A stretch of DNA of 64,000 bases from Deferribacteres bacterium (GTDB taxonomy: Bacteria; Zhuqueibacterota; Zhuqueibacteria; Zhuqueibacterales; Geothermadaptataceae): assembly GCA_020633655.1 (NCBI GenBank), contig JACKDF010000002.1:434001-498000 (forward strand), read 5' to 3'. Position numbers and translations under genes: made by a program. Of this stretch, positions 9,344 through 18,645 are shown piece after piece. The notes beneath the pieces are model-generated. The model had not been told where the DNA came from. It did no database searches and saw only the letters and a program-made list of their open reading frames with translations. How positions within the stretch are numbered: position 1 is the first letter of the stretch; the number at the start of each line of letters is the position of its first letter.

Positions 9344-10353
9344 TGCAAATTTATTTTGATTCTCGTTAAATTAGCCTCAAAAATTCATGCCTTCCAATCA
9401 AAATTTTGGATTTTTGTTCATTTCAAACATATTTAACTCGTTCGGCAATCTCCCCAGCTCTCTTGTTTTAAAAACTTCCTGAAATCGAATTACAAAAAAT
9501 GGCACGGATATTGTTTATTGTTTTGACATTGGAAATAAGGACATTTCCAGGGGAATGATAAGCTCACGGATTGAGCGGATTTTGTTTCGGTGCCCGAAGA
9601 AAGGTAAAAAGGCCCTGGAAGCTTTTTCATTACCAGTTAATGGGAGCGAAACAAGTAAATTCGTAGTTTTGAAGCACGCCTGTTCCGAAAACATGTCAGC
9701 TAAGGAATGGCAGATATGTTTCTCGGAGCAGTTCTATTGGAAATACTGCTTCAGACTAAATGGCCAATTACTTAATTGTTATGCCATTGATGCTATATCC
9801 CATCTGGATGATGGGAAATGACAGGTCCGGTCAATTTCATCCTCGATCGGCCGCGGCTATTGCTACTGCCTGGATACACAGCCTGCCAGGGATAGGCGGG
9901 TTCCAGCTCAAGAATGAGCAGCGACCATTTTTACATAAAGTCATAAATTACTGATATCGATATCTTCATCGGTTTTTATGGCAGTTGGAACCACCCAACC
10001 TCCTCCTAAGGACGGGATTCGAAATGTCAGGGAATTGGACATCTTGTGGTCATTTGTGTTGAATAGGCCGAATTGCACCTGGGTGACCGGTTTCCTGTCA
10101 TTAAAATTCTGCGCATGGATGCGCTTATATTATTACAACAAGGAAATGGAAAGCCTTGTGGGTCATAATTAAAATTAAGAGTGTCCTGCGGTAAAAGCAG
10201 ATGAAATTGAAATTCGAAATCGCGTTTTCCGTTGCGAATTGAAACAGATTCCTGCCAAGAAGAAACTTCCGCATTCACTCTTATTTTGGAACCCCATTGA
10301 TATTCAATAGTTGAACTTCCTGAAGGAACTTAGGATTTTTTAACGACATTCAT

Positions 10354-10390
10354 ATGATACTTCGATGCCATGGATGGCGTCAGGTATCAT
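10354..10390 (+). other. Stem-loop upstream of orphan terminator
   Basis: ATGATAC and GTATCAT close an imperfect hairpin with inner pairs GATGCC/GGCGTC. It lies 40 bp before a strong plus-strand terminator (10432-10467). The pair would fit the 3' end of a structured small RNA; no coding gene ends here on the plus strand. Confidence 0.4.
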
Positions 10391-10431
10391 TTTAGGAATA
10401 TTTACAAAAGTCCCTCCCATCCCAGCCAATG

Positions 10432-10467
10432 AGCCCGGACAGTTTTTATGTCCGGGCTTTATTTTTT
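10432..10467 (+). terminator. Strong rho-independent terminator, plus strand, no gene upstream
   Basis: AGCCCGGACA (10432-10441) pairs perfectly with TGTCCGGGCT (10449-10458), followed by TTATTTTTT. On the minus strand no T-run follows, so the signal acts on plus-strand transcription. The nearest plus-strand gene (tex) ends 1.26 kb earlier. Confidence 0.8.
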
Positions 10468-10512
10468 CAGGCTACGATGTAGATTTTCTTTGTCTCATAG
10501 CTTGTGGGTAGA

Positions 10513-11529
10513 TTATTTTTTTGTGAAATTTTTGCTGCTGGATAAAACCTTTGTGAGAGATATTTGTGGATCATCAAAAGTGTAACAGGTCGCTTCAAAG
10601 GGGGATTCCAGGGAAAGGAAATATTTTATCTGATCAGACGAATTTCCGATACGCCAATCTATCCAGCCATTTTTTACTCCAGTCCCAGTATCCATTGCTT
10701 CCGTTAAAAACATCTTACCATCTCTCGTTTTTATGACAATGAACGATCTGGAGTACAGTCCCGCTATAGCAGTAGATTTTAATTTTTTTGCCAGCTGATT
10801 CCGACGCTTCCCCTCAGGAACGGACAATGGAAAATCGTGTAAATTTACTGAAACTGTATGCCAATCAACGGCTTCTTGCCCCGAGAAGGTGCGGCCGTTC
10901 GGAGCGTCATGATCCTGTCGCCTGATGAAAACCTTATTATTTTTGATATTCTGTTTGATAAACTCAAGCCCGTTTTTATCCTTGAATTTAAAATCCCGGC
11001 ATGTATAATTATTTTGTCCGGCATGTACTCCTGAATTCCATCCGGCGTCTCGCAAAAGGTTAAAATGTGTAACATAGCGTTGTTTGTCCCACTCCATTTC
11101 CCCTGAGCCTGCAATCATAACTCTATCTAAAAAATAGGTAAATTGGTATTCCAACGCATCGATCCCGTTGCTTTTTATTTTTTCACGTATACAGGGGGCT
11201 AGTGAATCAAGGCTGCAGCGGCGGCTGTTTGCCAGGAGATAATATGTCAGATGGATATCGCTTAATTTTTTTACTTTTTTTCCGTTTTGTTCCAACCAAT
11301 CCAGCGAAAAGATTTGATTGTCCGGTTGCTTTGAAAGACTGTTTTTGAAAGAGGGCCCGGAATAATCTAAAGGTGCATCTGCTTGTCCAGTCGGTTGTTT
11401 TGTCGCTGACATTTGTTGCTGAGTTTCTACAGGGGGAGATGTTCGTGAACCTTTATGAAAAATTCGTGGTCCTCCCAACGCAAGGAAAAGTGCCAGTCCA
11501 CCCAATATTAATTTTGTTAGATTGCTCAT
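10513..11529 (-). CDS. Membrane-anchored protein with 3D-like (double-psi barrel) C-terminal region
   Basis: 338 residues. Residues 5-20 form one hydrophobic helix followed by a Pro/Gln/Thr-rich linker (to about 55), suggesting an anchor with the rest in the periplasm. Near residue 277, TEAMDTGTGVKNGWIDWRIG resembles the DTGGAIKG-x-RIDLYFG core of 3D domains in MltA-type lytic transglycosylases and Rpf-like proteins. The upstream segment SFIVIKTRDGKMFLTE fits the strand that precedes that core. The remainder is not recognised. The gene stands alone between an orphan terminator and a mobile-element cluster. Peptidoglycan-related function is inferred from the motif only. Confidence 0.5.
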   Translation of the reverse strand: MSNLTKLILGGLALFLALGGPRIFHKGSRTSPPVETQQQMSATKQPTGQADAPLDYSGPSFKNSLSKQPDNQIFSLDWLEQNGKKVKKLSDIHLTYYLLANSRRCSLDSLAPCIREKIKSNGIDALEYQFTYFLDRVMIAGSGEMEWDKQRYVTHFNLLRDAGWNSGVHAGQNNYTCRDFKFKDKNGLEFIKQNIKNNKVFIRRQDHDAPNGRTFSGQEAVDWHTVSVNLHDFPLSVPEGKRRNQLAKKLKSTAIAGLYSRSFIVIKTRDGKMFLTEAMDTGTGVKNGWIDWRIGNSSDQIKYFLSLESPFEATCYTFDDPQISLTKVLSSSKNFTKK

Positions 11530-11581
11530 TTTTTCTTACTCCTGCATCCTGCTTTTAACGGCTGATTCAAGCACTATTTAT

Positions 11582-11702
11582 TGAGACTGTCCAAAAACAT
11601 GCAAATTCGGACCTTGAGCTGGCAGAAGGGCGCGAATTTGAGCGTGGAACCGGGTGTTTCAACAAGCTCAACGTCCGGTTTATCCCTTTTTCGACATTCT
11701 CA
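11582..11702 (+). repeat. MITE-like repeat, family 1, copy 1
   Basis: Ends TGAGACTGTCCAAAAA and TTTTTCGACATTCTCA are imperfect inverted repeats of 16 bp. Inside are two hairpin modules: AAATTCGG...GCGAATTT and AACCGGGTGT...ACGTCCGGTT. The same element recurs at 45116-45230 (inverted) and 62020-62165. Confidence 0.75.
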
Positions 11703-11785
11703 TTAGGTTTCAAAAATAAGACCTAACTGCAGCTAAGGCAAGGAAAACATACTTTTATTCCTGATTTTTTGTTCTGTTTTTTAAA

Positions 11786-11793
11786 AACTATAT
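11786..11793 (+). repeat. Left target-site duplication of ISL3 element
   Basis: AACTATAT directly precedes the left terminal inverted repeat and is repeated exactly at 14193-14200. Eight bp is the usual duplication size for ISL3-family elements. Confidence 0.92.
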
Positions 11794-11883
11794 GGCTCTA
11801 TGCAAAATAGAGTGGGTTAGTGCTCAGATTTTTCATAAATTATTTTTATGAATAGCACACAATTATTTGAACAAGCATTATTA

Positions 11884-12983
11884 ATGTGGCCATAATTAGT
11901 TAAGAAAAAAACGGATAAATTTCGTATCTTTGTCCATGAAAGAAAATGATGGAAGATACTTAAAACTAGACACCTTGCATTATGTCCGCAAACGGGCGAT
12001 AAAGCTTTTCAAACAAGGAAAAAATCGTGGTCAAATTGCAGAAATTCTGGGTGTCAACCGTAACTCTGTTGGTACCTGGGTGAAACTTTATCAAGCTCAT
12101 GGTATGAAAGCTCTGAAATTGGAACAACCTGGACGGAAAACAGGTTCTGGTCGCAGGTTAAACGCTGATCAGGAGAAAGCAATTCAGAAAATGATTTATG
12201 ATAAAATGCCTGATCAACTCAAATTACCCTTTGCGTTATGGACACGCCAGGCAATACAACAACTCATCAAAGAACAATTTGGTATCGAGCTCCCTGTGCG
12301 CACGATTAACCACTATTTACATCGTTGGAATTTCACACCGCAACGCCCCATTAAGCGTGCTTATGAACAAAATGATAAAAAAGTTCAGGAATGGCTTCAC
12401 TCCAGCTATCCGGCTATAGATGAGCGTGCTAAACAAGAAAATGCAGAGATTCACTGGGGTGATGAAACAGGTATTTCCAATCAATGCAACTATGGTCGAA
12501 GCTACGCTCCTAAAGGCCAAACACCTGTTGTGCGCAGAAAAGCGAACCGTTTTTCCACCAGTATGATTTCCAGTATCACCAAGCGTGGAAAAGTTCGTTT
12601 CATGTGCTATCAGGGTGCTATGAACTCAGATATCTTCTTGCGTTTTCTAAAACGTCTGGTGAAAGATAGCCATAAAAAAGTCTTCTTAATCATCGATAAT
12701 TTGCCAGTTCATCATTCAAAACCAGTAAAAGAGTGGCTGGAAGACAATCTGGATAAAATAGAGCTCTTCTATTTACCGTCTTATTCACCAGAGAGAAATC
12801 CTGATGAATACCTTAATCGTGATTTGAAGCAAAATGTGGCGAATAAACCACCAGCAAAAAACAAAGAACAGTTGAAATCTCAGATAATTTCTCACATGAA
12901 AGCTATTCAAAGAAAAGCTGAACATGTGAAAACGTATTTTAAAAATCCAAACGTAGCCTATGCTCAATAATTTATGGCCGGAT
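11884..12983 (+). mobile_element. IS630-family insertion sequence nested in the ISL3 element
   Basis: The proposed ends are ATGTGGCCATAATTAGTTA (left) and, on the minus strand, ATCCGGCCATAAATTATTG (right), an imperfect inverted pair sharing GGCCATAA. TA at 11882-11883 and TA at 12984-12985 form the dinucleotide duplication expected of IS630/Tc1 elements. Removing 11884-12985 joins codon 12 of an ISL3-type start (MNSTQLFEQALL) in frame to ISLNEPWHV, independent support for these boundaries. It carries a single intact transposase gene. Confidence 0.85.
11936..12970 (+). CDS. IS630-family transposase
   Basis: 344 residues from the ATG at 11936; a TTG two codons earlier is possible. N-terminal helix-turn-helix: RAIKLFKQGKNRGQIAEILG then VNRNSVGTWVKLYQ, followed by a second HTH-like region (RQAIQQLIKEQFGIELP). 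The DDE catalytic triad is visible as HWGDETG, LIIDNLPVHHS and YSPERNPDEYLN, so the enzyme looks intact. It catalyses cut-and-paste transposition into TA. The frame ends 13 bp before the inferred right end of the element, and the ISL3 frame resumes immediately after. Confidence 0.93.
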   Translation: MKENDGRYLKLDTLHYVRKRAIKLFKQGKNRGQIAEILGVNRNSVGTWVKLYQAHGMKALKLEQPGRKTGSGRRLNADQEKAIQKMIYDKMPDQLKLPFALWTRQAIQQLIKEQFGIELPVRTINHYLHRWNFTPQRPIKRAYEQNDKKVQEWLHSSYPAIDERAKQENAEIHWGDETGISNQCNYGRSYAPKGQTPVVRRKANRFSTSMISSITKRGKVRFMCYQGAMNSDIFLRFLKRLVKDSHKKVFLIIDNLPVHHSKPVKEWLEDNLDKIELFYLPSYSPERNPDEYLNRDLKQNVANKPPAKNKEQLKSQIISHMKAIQRKAEHVKTYFKNPNVAYAQ

Positions 12984-14188
12984 TAATAAGTCTTAACGAG
13001 CCGTGGCATGTTGATCATCTCGAATTCACTCAAAACAATATTGATTCCAGAAAAGAGCTTCACATTTATCTTAATTTTACTCGCGGAGCAAAATTCACAG
13101 ATGCTCACGGACAGCTCTGTTCCGTGCATGATACTGTAGAAAGAAAGTGGCAGCATCTGGATTTTTTTCAGCATCGCTGCATTTTACATGCACGAGTTCC
13201 TCGCATAAAAACAAGCACTGGTGAAATCAAACGCGTCGAAGTTTCCTGGGCTCGCCCTAATAGTGGCTTTACTCTATTATTTGAAGCCTTTGCCATGGGC
13301 TTGATCGAAAGTGAAATGCCTGTAAACAAAGTAGCAGCCACCTTATCCGTTCATGCCCATAGCGTTTGGCTCGTCTTTCATCATTGGGTAGACAAGGCTT
13401 TTGCTCTGGTTGATTTGACAGATGTAAGTGACATTGGCATTGATGAGACATCCAGTAAAAAAGGCCATAGCTATGTGACTCTTTCAGTTGACTTTGACCA
13501 AAACAGAGTCATTTTTGCCACCAAAGGAAAAGACCAACAAACCATTGATCGACTAAAATTATACCTTAAAGATAAAGGTGTTGCTGCTGAAAACATAAAA
13601 CACGTCTGTATCGATATGTCTCCCGCATTCATTACCGGGATCAGGGAAAACTTCCCTGAAGCAAAACTCATCTTTGATCGCTTTCATGTGGTTAAATTGC
13701 TGAACGAAGCAATGGATGAAGTCAGGAAAAAAGAACGCAAGGAACATGAAGCTCTAAAAGGGCATAAATATACATTTTTAAAGAACAGGAGAAAGCTATC
13801 CAATTGGCAAAAGAACGAGCTTAATGACTTAATCCAAGACTATCCCACTCTGGGCGAAGCATACCGATTAAAAGAAATATTTAATGACTTCTGGGAGTTT
13901 AAAGATCCCGAAGAGGCTATGGCATTTCTTGCTTATTGGTGCGACTTGGTCTATGAATCTAAAATAAAGCCTTTAATGAAATTTGCGAACACAATTAAGG
14001 GCCATTGGTCAGGCATTGTTAACTACACGAAAACACAAATGACAAACGGCGTTCTTGAAGGCATTAACAGTAAAATTCAACTTGCTAAAAGAAGAGCAAG
14101 AGGTTTCAGAAACATAGAAAACTTTATTAGAATGATTTATTTCATCGCCGGCAAACTGCCGCCGGTTAACCCACTCTATGCTGTATAG
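12974..14188 (+). CDS. ISL3-family transposase, N-terminus replaced by nested IS630 insertion
   Basis: 404 residues in the present frame. The start ATG (MAGL...) is supplied by the right end of the nested IS630 element. The ancestral start was most likely ATG at 11848, giving MNSTQLFEQALL followed by ISLNEPWHV; the family typically begins with LF-x-x-AL...EPW at this place. Core motifs are preserved: zinc-finger-like N-terminal region partly degenerate, GIDETSSKKGHSY, VCIDMSPAF, FDRFHVVKLLNEAMDEVRK and the C-terminal NGVLEGINSKIQLAKRRARG with the catalytic Glu. Only about 11 residues are lost, so residual activity is conceivable, but the original promoter and start are cut off. Confidence 0.9.
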   Translation: MAGLISLNEPWHVDHLEFTQNNIDSRKELHIYLNFTRGAKFTDAHGQLCSVHDTVERKWQHLDFFQHRCILHARVPRIKTSTGEIKRVEVSWARPNSGFTLLFEAFAMGLIESEMPVNKVAATLSVHAHSVWLVFHHWVDKAFALVDLTDVSDIGIDETSSKKGHSYVTLSVDFDQNRVIFATKGKDQQTIDRLKLYLKDKGVAAENIKHVCIDMSPAFITGIRENFPEAKLIFDRFHVVKLLNEAMDEVRKKERKEHEALKGHKYTFLKNRRKLSNWQKNELNDLIQDYPTLGEAYRLKEIFNDFWEFKDPEEAMAFLAYWCDLVYESKIKPLMKFANTIKGHWSGIVNYTKTQMTNGVLEGINSKIQLAKRRARGFRNIENFIRMIYFIAGKLPPVNPLYAV

Positions 14189-14192
14189 AGCC

Positions 14193-14200
14193 AACTATAT
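14193..14200 (+). repeat. Right target-site duplication of ISL3 element
   Basis: AACTATAT, identical to 11786-11793. Confidence 0.92.
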
Positions 14201-14978
14201 TCTATTTGTAGGATAAATCAGCAATTAAAAAAAGAAGTGAGTTTGCTTATAAATATAGTTGAACATTTTGTACCTTCCATTTTTCGAACATGACAGTGTT
14301 GTAGAGTTTCATAGAACGCGGTATTTTGCGAATCGCGGTTTGTATGTTTTTATGATTTCTGATGTTTCCATTGTTTTGTAGTACATAAATTGACGGACAA
14401 CACGTTAAAAAAATTAATATCCTTTAATCGATATAGTGAGAACAGGCTCTTCTAGAAATAAAAATAAATGACTCGGACTTCTATAAATATCAAGAAAGTA
14501 TTTTCGATTATTCTCTCGCGTCATAATCTATACTTGAAGAACATTAAAGACCAAACCAGAATAAAAATGGTTGCCCTGGAAATTAATTGGCTCTGCTACG
14601 CATAGCGTATCTAAAAATTAAAAATTTTATACAGAAATTGTGTTCTTATAGATTGCTGAAAAGGACTCAACCTATTAAAAATCATCATTGATACGGAGGA
14701 AGTTGTTGTGGAAATTTTCTAATAATTTTGTTTAATAAATTTTATTTTGATTTGGTTTTTCCTTTAAAAATAGTAATAAGTAAATTTTAAATGAACTTAT
14801 TCAATGCTTTATTTAGATTATTTTTCTTGCGCATTGAATGACTGCACATTATATTTATTACTCAATTTTGGCTTCGGGTCCCAAAGCTGCTTTGATCTAG
14901 CAGATTGCTCTATTAGTTTTCCTGAAAATTTCAGCTACACACTATTGATAAATTTGATTTATAACAGAGGATCTTCCC
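14201..14978. promoter_or_regulatory. Long AT-rich leader region ahead of the act operon
   Basis: 778 non-coding bases between the ISL3 element and actA. A perfect inverted repeat TACGCATAGCGTA lies at 14597-14609 and could be an operator. Short frames here (e.g. 14804-15007) have no ribosome site and overlap actA. The act promoter probably lies here, but no clear -35/-10 pair was chosen. CAGAGG at 14964-14969 is the actA ribosome site. Confidence 0.4.
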
Positions 14979-15626
14979 TTGGCACAATTGTTCCCCCAAT
15001 GGACTAACAGGTTACCACTGATCATTGCTGTGGCTGTGCTTCTGCTTACCGCAGCTGTATACGGTTTCTTCGACTATTATGCCTCTCCCTGGTACACCGA
15101 TGTTGGTTATCAACCTGTTCAGCCAGTGGCTTTTAGTCACAAAGTGCATGCAGGTGACATGAAAATTGACTGTCGCTATTGCCATAATTTCGTTGAAGTA
15201 TCGCATGAAGCAAATGTACCGCCAACACAGACATGCATGAACTGTCATGTTATGATTAAGGCCGACAGTGAAAAGATGATTCCCGTGCATGAAAGTTGGA
15301 ATAACAATACTCCTATTCAGTGGATTCGTATTCACAAGCTCCCGGATTACGCTTATTTTGATCATAGCGTGCACCTGACCGCTGGAGTTGGATGCATCAG
15401 TTGCCACGGTAATATTCCTGAGATGGAGGTCGTTGCGCAAAACCAGCCACTTAGTATGTCCTGGTGCCTCGATTGTCACCGTAATCCGGATAAAAATCTC
15501 CGACCAGTCTCAGAAATTACCAATATGAGTTGGATTGCACCACCAAACCAGGCTGAATTCGTCGCACAATTTAAAAAAGAGAAAAATATTGCCCCGCCGG
15601 AGGATTGTTCAGCATGTCATCAATAG
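14979..15626 (+). CDS. actA: Alternative complex III subunit ActA, pentahaem cytochrome c
   Basis: 215 residues from a TTG start with CAGAGG nine bases upstream. One N-terminal membrane helix (residues 13-31) anchors a periplasmic domain with five CxxCH haem sites: CRYCH 65-69, CMNCH 86-90, CISCH 139-143, CLDCH 163-167, CSACH 210-214. Extra histidines (FSHKVH, FDHSVH) are likely axial ligands. In alternative complex III this subunit belongs to the electron path from the quinol site to downstream cytochrome c or oxidase. It is the first gene of actABCDEF; the actB start lies inside its last codons. Confidence 0.93.
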   Translation: MAQLFPQWTNRLPLIIAVAVLLLTAAVYGFFDYYASPWYTDVGYQPVQPVAFSHKVHAGDMKIDCRYCHNFVEVSHEANVPPTQTCMNCHVMIKADSEKMIPVHESWNNNTPIQWIRIHKLPDYAYFDHSVHLTAGVGCISCHGNIPEMEVVAQNQPLSMSWCLDCHRNPDKNLRPVSEITNMSWIAPPNQAEFVAQFKKEKNIAPPEDCSACHQ

Positions 15627-18616
15627 AAAAAAAGATTAATCAAAAGGAATACTGGCGGAGTATGGATCAACTCGCTGAAACGCCGGAGTTTAAGGAATTT
15701 TTGCATCGGGAGTTTCCCGAAGGCGCTTCTGAGCTAAATGATCCCGTTAGCCGCCGTAAATTCCTTTCCATTATGGGCGCTTCTATGGCTATGGCAGGTT
15801 TAGCCAGCTGCCGTCGTCCTGTTGAAAAAATTGTACCTTATGTGAAAGCACCGGAAGAAATTATTCCTGGTGTAGCCAAATATTATGCAACGACACTCTC
15901 CTTTGGCATGAATGCCTATGGCGTCCTGGTGGAAAGTCATGAAGGACGTCCAACCAAGATCGAAGGAAACGAATTGCATCCATCGTCCCTTGGCTCCTCA
16001 AACTCGTGGTTGCAGGCATCACTATTGAACATGTACGATCCGGATCGTTCAAAATTCCCACGTTTCCAGGGACGTCGTACGACATGGGCACGTTTTGTTG
16101 AAGCTTGGACGGAAATGTCCGAAGAGTTCAAAGCCAGCAGTGGTGAAGGTTTGGCTGTGCTTTCACAAGCGTGGTCGAGCCCGACGATGGCCCGTTTGCA
16201 GCGTGAATTTTTAGCCGCTTATCCCCGTGCGAAATGGGTAACTTGGGAACCCGTTTCTGATGAAAATATTATTGCTGGTGTCGAGATAGCGACCGGCTCT
16301 GCCTTGATGCCCGTTTACTCGCTGGAAAATGCGCAGGTTGTCCTGTCGCTTAATGCCGATTTGCTCCTCATGGAGTCCGAAAACATTCGCAACAACAAAG
16401 GTTTTGCAAAAGGAAGAAAGCTGGCCTCTGAAAAGGACAGAATGAACCGCCTCTATGTGGCCGAACCTACTTTTACAATTACCGGTGGTGCGGCGGATCA
16501 CCGCCTGCGCGTGCAGGCACGACAAATGGGTGCATTTACTGCTGCCCTTGCTTTGGAATTGGATGCACAAGGTGTGAAACTGGATACTTCAGCCCTGGGA
16601 GATTACAAAAACCATTCATTTGACAAAAAATGGTTAAGCGAAGTTACAAAAGATTTACGCACAGCTGGAAGCAGAAGTCTAGTTGTTGCCGGTCGGGATT
16701 GTGCACCGGAAGTTCATGCGCTCGTCTATGCGATTAATGATGCCCTTGGCACTATTGGAAATTGTGTCAGCTATTACTCCTTGATCGATAAAGCGCTGCC
16801 TTCACGTAGTGAGTTCGCAAAACTTACCGTAGAAATGAGTAAAGGCGATGTCAAAAGCTTGGTTTTACTGGGTACGAATCCGGTTTACGATGCACCAGAA
16901 GAAATCAAGTTCACAGAGGCTTTTAGCAAACTGCAGCACAGTATCCATATCGGTCTGCATGTGGATGAAACCGGTTCATTGGCAGAATGGCATATTAATG
17001 GAACACACGCCCTTGAAACATGGGGTGATGCTCGCAGCGTTGATGGAACATTAAGTCTCGTACAGCCGCTCATTGCACCCCTTTTTGAAGGTAAATCAGA
17101 TGTCGAATTGCTTTATCTGCTAGCCCATGGTGAAGAAAAAACCGCGCATGACATCACCCAAGAGTCCTGGTCCGGATTGTCAATTCATGATAAATCCGAT
17201 AAAAACTGGCGTCGGGTTCTTCATGATGGTGTTTTGAAAAATAGTAGCACATCGAAAATTTTTCCACGCTTGCGCTCCTCAAACATACGCGCTGCCTTAA
17301 ATGAAAACCCCTTTCTAAAAACTTCAGCCGCAGATGATGATTTCGATATCGTTTTCACAACATCACCTTCACTTTTTGATGGCCGCTTCTCCAACAATGG
17401 CTGGATGCATGAACTGCCGGACCCGGTAACAAAAGTCGTATGGGAAAATGTCGCCCTTTTGAGCGTAGCAACAGCCAAAAAGCAAGGATTCAAAAATGGG
17501 GATATTGCCACGCTGAATCTTGGCGATGTGAAAATGGAAATGCCTGTCTGGATTCAGCCTGGACTTGCCGACAATACCGTGGCATTGGAATTTGGTTATG
17601 GTCGCAATAAACTTGGCCGGATAGCCGATGGCTCCGGGTTTAATGTTTATCCTTTGCGTTCGCTCGCTTCGTGGAATTACGCCATAAATGGCTGGCTCTC
17701 CAAAACGGGAAAGAGTGCAGCAATTTCAAATACGCAGGATCACAATTCGATGGAAGGGCGCGCACTTATTCGCGAAGCTTCTCTCGATCATTATCGCAAG
17801 AAGCCGGATTTTGCTCCCGAAATGGTTGAACATCCACCACTTAAATCGATTTTTAAAGATCAAGAATACAATACTGGAAACCAGTGGGCAATGGCGATCG
17901 ATTTGACGACATGTACGGGATGTAGTGCGTGTACAATCGCCTGCCAGAGTGAAAACAATATTCCAATCGTTGGTAAAGAACAGGTTGGCCGTGGTCGAGA
18001 AATGCATTGGATGCGCATGGATCGGTATTTCTCCGGCGATCTTGATAATCCGGAAATGGCAATGCAACCCGTCGCTTGTCAACATTGCGAATTGGCGCCA
18101 TGCGAGGAAGTCTGCCCCGTGGCAGCAACAACTCATGACAAAGAAGGCCTTAATGTCATGGCTTACAACCGTTGCATTGGTACACGTTATTGCTCCAATA
18201 ACTGTCCTTATAAAGCTCGTCGGTTCAATTTCTTAAACTACACAAACGACACGCCAGAAATTGTTCAAATGGCGATGAATCCTGATGTGACAATCCGTTT
18301 CCGTGGTGTCATGGAAAAATGTACGTATTGCTTGCAGCGGATCAATGAAGCCAAGCACCGGGCGAAAGTGGATAATAAACCATTAAAAGACGGTGATGTC
18401 GTCACAGCTTGTCAGCAAACCTGTCCGGCGGATGCCATCGTTTTTGGAAATATTCTCGATCCCGAAAGCAAGGTTTCAAAAGTACGTGAGCAAAACCGGA
18501 ATTACACCATTATTGAAGAATTGAACAATCGTCCGCGTACGACATATCAAGCAAAAATACGCAATACGAACCCTGCACTTGTTGAAGATAATAAAGAACA
18601 TGCTGAGCATGTATAA
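15614..18616 (+). CDS. actB: Alternative complex III subunit ActB, Mo-enzyme-like plus ferredoxin fusion
   Basis: The ATG at 15614 is chosen (GGAGG upstream), giving 1000 residues overlapping actA by 13 nt. A Tat-type signal (SRRKF at 46-50, then a hydrophobic stretch to about 64) directs export. Residues about 70-730 resemble the molybdopterin oxidoreductase fold, which in ActB lacks the cofactor. The C-terminal part is a four-cluster ferredoxin-like module: CTGCSACTIAC, CQHCELAPCEEVCP, CIGTRYCSNNCPYKARRFNF, and CTYCLQRI with CQQTCP. Fusion of the B1 and B2 parts is the standard ActB arrangement. The Fe-S clusters are thought to relay electrons next to ActC. Confidence 0.94.
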   Translation: MSSIEKKINQKEYWRSMDQLAETPEFKEFLHREFPEGASELNDPVSRRKFLSIMGASMAMAGLASCRRPVEKIVPYVKAPEEIIPGVAKYYATTLSFGMNAYGVLVESHEGRPTKIEGNELHPSSLGSSNSWLQASLLNMYDPDRSKFPRFQGRRTTWARFVEAWTEMSEEFKASSGEGLAVLSQAWSSPTMARLQREFLAAYPRAKWVTWEPVSDENIIAGVEIATGSALMPVYSLENAQVVLSLNADLLLMESENIRNNKGFAKGRKLASEKDRMNRLYVAEPTFTITGGAADHRLRVQARQMGAFTAALALELDAQGVKLDTSALGDYKNHSFDKKWLSEVTKDLRTAGSRSLVVAGRDCAPEVHALVYAINDALGTIGNCVSYYSLIDKALPSRSEFAKLTVEMSKGDVKSLVLLGTNPVYDAPEEIKFTEAFSKLQHSIHIGLHVDETGSLAEWHINGTHALETWGDARSVDGTLSLVQPLIAPLFEGKSDVELLYLLAHGEEKTAHDITQESWSGLSIHDKSDKNWRRVLHDGVLKNSSTSKIFPRLRSSNIRAALNENPFLKTSAADDDFDIVFTTSPSLFDGRFSNNGWMHELPDPVTKVVWENVALLSVATAKKQGFKNGDIATLNLGDVKMEMPVWIQPGLADNTVALEFGYGRNKLGRIADGSGFNVYPLRSLASWNYAINGWLSKTGKSAAISNTQDHNSMEGRALIREASLDHYRKKPDFAPEMVEHPPLKSIFKDQEYNTGNQWAMAIDLTTCTGCSACTIACQSENNIPIVGKEQVGRGREMHWMRMDRYFSGDLDNPEMAMQPVACQHCELAPCEEVCPVAATTHDKEGLNVMAYNRCIGTRYCSNNCPYKARRFNFLNYTNDTPEIVQMAMNPDVTIRFRGVMEKCTYCLQRINEAKHRAKVDNKPLKDGDVVTACQQTCPADAIVFGNILDPESKVSKVREQNRNYTIIEELNNRPRTTYQAKIRNTNPALVEDNKEHAEHV

Positions 18617-18645
18617 ATCCTTAATCTGAACGGAATGATAAACTT

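Larger units (their letters stand above)
9174..10431. other. Gene-poor region, possible decayed gene fragment
   Basis: No convincing complete gene lies here. Short frames such as 9555-9821 (+) lack a well-placed ribosome site and resemble nothing known. On the minus strand, an open stretch from about 10329 down to 10027 reads VPSGSSTIEYQWGSK then VNAEVSSWQESVSIRNGK. This has the alternating pattern of a beta-sandwich, but there is no start, and the end degrades into low-complexity codons, so it may be a gene relic. Two strong hairpins and an orphan terminator are listed separately. Confidence 0.4.
11794..14192 (+). mobile_element. ISL3-family insertion sequence, interrupted by an IS630-family element
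   Basis: Left end 11794-11820 starts GGCTCTATGCAAAATAGAG; right end 14166-14192 is its inverted counterpart (GGCTCTATACAGCATAGAG on the minus strand), 27 bp with about four mismatches. AACTATAT flanks both ends. The right repeat overlaps the last codons of the ISL3 transposase, as in compact ISs. Without the 1100-bp IS630 insert plus its 2-bp TA duplication (1102 bp together), the original element would be about 1.3 kb. Exact flanking duplications imply a fairly recent insertion. A left-end transposase start at 11848 is separated from the rest of its frame by the inserted IS630. Confidence 0.92.

Noticed and set aside
9555..9821. 88-codon plus-strand frame
   Set aside because: No recognisable family and only a poorly spaced AGGGG; kept as non-coding.
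9891..9912. Possible tRNA-like fragment (GGCGGGTTCCAGCTC)
   Set aside because: The stretch resembles a T-arm by chance; no acceptor, D or anticodon stems can be drawn.
14804..15007. 67-codon plus-strand frame before actA
   Set aside because: Cys/Phe-rich with no ribosome site and overlapping the actA start in another frame.
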